Positions 43,510 to 46,996 of a DNA stretch of 46,996 nt are shown here, piece after piece; within the stretch, counting starts at the first letter, position 1; every line of letters starts with the position of its first letter. This DNA comes from Gnetum montanum. Its lineage: Eukaryota > Streptophyta > Gnetopsida > Gnetales > Gnetaceae. The DNA is taken from the NCBI GenBank assembly GCA_015680685.1, contig MNCI01029567.1, positions 1 through 46,996 of the forward strand, given 5' to 3'. A model generated the notes under the pieces. The model was not told the DNA's origin. It searched no databases and saw nothing but the letters and a program-made list of their open reading frames with translations. A program made the position numbers and the translations under genes.

Positions 43510-46500
43510 AGCTAGTGCTTGCTCAAAAGTAATACAAAACAACAAATTAATCAGCAAGTGCAAAAATAAAATACAAAATTAATGCATAAAACTGACAAAT
43601 AAAAAGCATAAAAAGAAAAGCAAAACTAAATAGTTTGGGGGCAATTTATTAAGGACCTCCTCTAAGCATTAGAGGATATCAACCTCTAATAACCATGTCT
43701 AGTTCTCATGGCTGAAGTTAACATCTGCAAGGGTCTTTTCCTTGTCCATGGGGATCCATGCAAGAGGCTGCATAGAAAAGGTGGCCATAGAAGTCTCCCC
43801 TAAGGATAGGGTAATCTCTCAATCTAGGGATCCATTAATCACTATATGCTAAGCAAATAGCTCAAAGTCCTAACTCCCGCCAATCACCTCAATAAACATC
43901 TTAAGGTGATAGGCCTTCATAGACTCATTATTGAGCTACTACAAATAGGTGTCCTACTCATGCTTGTAATGGTGCTTGTCGTCCTTCATCATATGCCCTC
44001 ACTTACACACCTTGGTACTGAAGCTTTTCAACTCTTGATTTTTTGAGGAGAGTAGATCCATCTACAACCTCTACTTGATGATCTCTTGGGTATCCTTGTT
44101 CTTGCCTCAGATCGTGGAGTAGTATCTAGCATAATCTATTTCTAATTTCTGCCAGGTACTATCCCATTGTGCCTAAGCTGACAAGAAATCATAATGGGAT
44201 TAGAGGTCCTCGTTCTTTGTGGTCAGGCTTGCCACTATCTCCTAGAGCTTGTGCATGCATTCCATAGGTGTTCATTTGAGCACCTACAGGTCCACAACAT
44301 CTTTGCACTAGAAAACACACACTTTCTCACCACCTCGTACACATGATGAGGCACCTACTCCACCTCAGAGGGATACTTAGGGATGACATCCATATGAGAT
44401 TCCCAGTTTGGATCCCAATGAAGCTTAGAGCCTATTAGCATACAAACCAATATTAGTAATATAGTAAGTATAAAATTGGTAAAATAGTTCAAGAAAAATG
44501 GCATACATATAAAGTTTTGGATTCGTCTATTGTATGTAGTCCACAATGTCCTCCATGATGCCTTCCATGAAGGTGAATTTATCTTGTGTCTCTACCCATG
44601 GCTTCATGGAGTGGGTAGGCACTAGTGGTTGATCATTGATAGGAAGATCTAAGACTGCAATATAACACAATGCAACACTTAGTGATAACTAAGTAGTTAA
44701 AGGCTTAAGAGTAAAGGATAAGAGTAGATGATAATACAAAGTGCTCACTAAGCAAGCCCTCAAATGTCAATGTGGATGGATCTCCTGGTTGCACACCATT
44801 GAAGAGGTTGTTGAAATCACCCTCAAGGTGGAACAACCCCTCCACATCAAATTGTTGGGAGATCTTTGGGGACTTTGATGGCTCCTTTCTACCTGCTACA
44901 TCCTCTTCAACCTAAAGAGGGGTCATGTATGTTTCCTCTACTATCACCATCACTACTTCCTTAATAGCCCTCTTTCTTGACTCACAAACATAGCATAGTA
45001 TAAGAAAAAATAAAAGCGAAATGCATCTATGATATACACTAACCTATAACCACTGAATATAGTATGGGTACCTTGAGGTTGACTTTCTTGATGTCTGCTT
45101 GTCCAATCATAGGGAGAGTCTCCTCTGTTGGGTGTGGCTTCTTGATTTTTTCCTTGGAGGATTCCACTATCTCCATAATGTATCGCTCAACCCCGTTCAC
45201 ATCCCCAACAACAGTTGGTGGATAATTAGTAGCACTACCATGGGAATAATGTGACTATGACCTTCCTAGATGTGCCTTTTTTGTAACTAAATATGACTTC
45301 TCAATTCCCTCTAGAGCATCCTACACATGAGTGGTGGTGAAAAAGTGCTTAACCCATGGCTTAGATAGTTGCTCATGATTTTTCATGACCCAACACCCAC
45401 TATCCTTAATCACCATGAACTCTACAAGCCTTCATAGATAGGTTGCAAAGAATGCAAAGAGAAAGTGAGACCTCACATAGATGTTATTATGAAGCCTGCT
45501 AATCTTTGCCTATAGTCTAGCGGTGATAGAAGAGGCCCAGTTAAACCTGGTACCCTCCTCCATGACCTCTTACACCACCCATGTCTACTCCACCCCAAGG
45601 ACCTTTCCTTGGAAGAGTAGCTTAGCAAAGGCACACACACATTTCCAACCATGATGCCTTTATGAGAGTGAGTAGTTCCTAGCCACTCTTCGATCTCTTC
45701 CCTCTGGTATACCTCTCAGTTGGGCTTGTCAATGATTGACAGGACCTCAGAGGGATGGCCAAAAAAGTTAGTGAAGAAAGCATTGTTGAGGTCCAAGACC
45801 ACCCTCACTCTGTGCATGCAAGTGACAAAGTAATGGTCATCATAGTTGAAGAAGTCAATGATAGTCACCATCTTGGCCATTGGAGTGCTTCTATTAAGTT
45901 CCAACAAAAGGTCCATCAACCCAACATGTGTAAGCTGACCATTCAAAGCCACTGAGGCTTGATGTCATAGCCAATTTTGCACCTCCTCTACATCACTGTA
46001 CTTCATAATGAGGGTGGCATCACTATAGCTAGTGGTAACCACTATCATCTCTCCTAAAGAAATAGTAGTTGTAACATAGGAAAATGCAATGTTAGCATCA
46101 TGTGATCAATGGGTGCATAAGAAAAAGTGATAAAAGTCAAGCCAACATAATGAACACCCATGTGGAACAATCGATATGTGCAATGGAGTTGGTGGTACAA
46201 CAAGCTCCTCAAAGATAGGCTCACCTCTAGCCCATCCCTCATTGAGCCAATTGTAGGTCCAACACCACTCAAATGCCTTCGGGTACTAGGTGGGGTAATT
46301 CTCTAAGTCCTTTCCTACCTATTTAATAATGGCATCCTAAAAGCTTGGACTAGAGGAAAATACCTCTAGCATAGTACAGGTCAAAGTGAGAGCCCTTGTC
46401 TCATCATGGAGTCCCTCATCATCAACTTGGAACCTAGTATTAGACATCCATAGTCAAAAGCTAGCAAATATAGAATGGCCAATAATAATGAGACATAATC

Positions 46501-46996
46501 AAAAGCAAGACAACCTACCCTTTGGCATAATATATAGTCCAAAATGGGTTCTAGAAGACCATATGCATACGCATGGCAATGAAAAGGGTGTTGCCCTTAT
46601 TACAACAAGAAAAATCTAACATGCTTTAGATCTTGGCTAAGGGATGAATGCTCTTAGGACCTAGTATTGGGCCACCTACTTGATAACCATTAGTCATGGG
46701 CTCATTGGACATGAATCTTAGTATGTTCTGGTTGGCCCTAGCTAATAACATCTTGATGATGATGCTTGCAGCCTCCGCTACCAAGTGTGACTACATGATC
46801 AAACTAAGTGTTGTAGTAGGTAAGCTAGGAATTTAGGTGCCCTAGGCCAAAACCACATCACCTGATGGCCTAACTTCATATTGGTTGTAAGCATGTTAAG
46901 CACAAGCTTGTTGATGTAGGATAGAATGTTGATGAGCTCCACGATAACTAAGATAGGCTTCAATAGCACTTTGCAACTACAAGACCATAAACTAAC
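43505..46996 (-). pseudogene. Antisense multi-exon gene, copy C (5' part beyond window)
   Basis: Reading order from the right edge: exon 2 with LLKPILVIVEL and NTLFIAMR...YYAKG, donor GG|GTAGGT at 46518; exon 3 (FQVDDEGL), 46433 to about 46158; exon 4 from 46053 (EMIVVTTSYSD, GLMDLLLELN, EEWLG, EEGTRFNWA, SKPWV); an exon with DKFTFMEGIMEDIVDYI near 44600-44507; and a coiled-coil exon from 44431 (LHWDPNWE, VPHHVYEVVRKCVF, CRCSNEHLW). It then runs into the intron interrupted by D; its last exon is 23600-23536. Strongly decayed, with several frameshifts in the coiled-coil exon. Exon 1 should lie just right of the window. Function unknown. Confidence 0.7.

Noticed and set aside
1-46996. tRNA, rRNA or small RNA genes
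   Set aside because: No cloverleaf-like or conserved rRNA sequence was noticed by eye on either strand; a covariance-model scan would be needed to exclude them fully.

Overview
The window is nuclear plant DNA made almost entirely of old, decayed, nested Ty3/gypsy LTR retrotransposons of the Tat/Ogre type. I recognise the lineage from the pol order: protease, reverse transcriptase (YIDD), a degenerate first RNase H, a second 'archaeal-type' RNase H with an FDGAS motif, then integrase. The elements are very long (one is 19.9 kb), strongly mutated but still assembled, and nested. That pattern suits a slowly evolving giant genome such as a gymnosperm; this is inference from element type and age, since no host gene is visible to confirm it. 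No tRNA, rRNA, CRISPR array or intact host gene was seen.

Layout. 1-2597: unassigned flank, its right part looking like an unrelated LTR. 2599-5175: 3' end of element Z (integrase tail, tandem array, 3' region, polypurine tract, start of an LTR). 5176-20715: element A, lacking its 5' LTR end and leader, with gag-protease, array 1, a large antisense gene, array 2, RT-RNH-aRNH-integrase, array 3, 3' region, polypurine tract and 3' LTR. 20716-23610: middle of element C (gag part, protease, array 1, last exon of its antisense gene). 23611-43504: element D, complete with both LTRs and flanked by a near-perfect 5-bp target duplication, inserted in the last intron of C's antisense gene. 43505-46996: the rest of C's antisense gene, running out of the window.

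The outstanding feature is the antisense gene between protease and reverse transcriptase in all three elements. It is a multi-exon gene on the minus strand. Exon 1 is 119 nt in both A and D, exon 3 is 275 nt in both, and the coiled-coil exon is 818 and 821 nt. Several GT-AG introns of about 60-105 nt sit at the same positions in A, D and, where present, C, and two of them at demonstrably the same phase. A TATA-like box lies 136-139 nt upstream of the first ATG in both A and D. The protein would be about 1000 residues and I do not recognise it. Because its introns are antisense to the genomic RNA they could not be spliced from it, which explains how a retroelement can carry an intron-containing gene. 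The gene occupies the place where Ogre elements carry an intron, so the sense transcript may splice across it.

Two further shared structures stand out. Arrays of a short unit with core TTAAACTAGCA separate the coding modules, after protease, before RT and after integrase. A stem-loop with compensatory base changes encloses the polypurine tract and pairs internal DNA with the first bases of the 3' LTR. All proteins are broken by stops, most readable as C-to-T or G-to-A changes, so nothing here is likely to be functional now.
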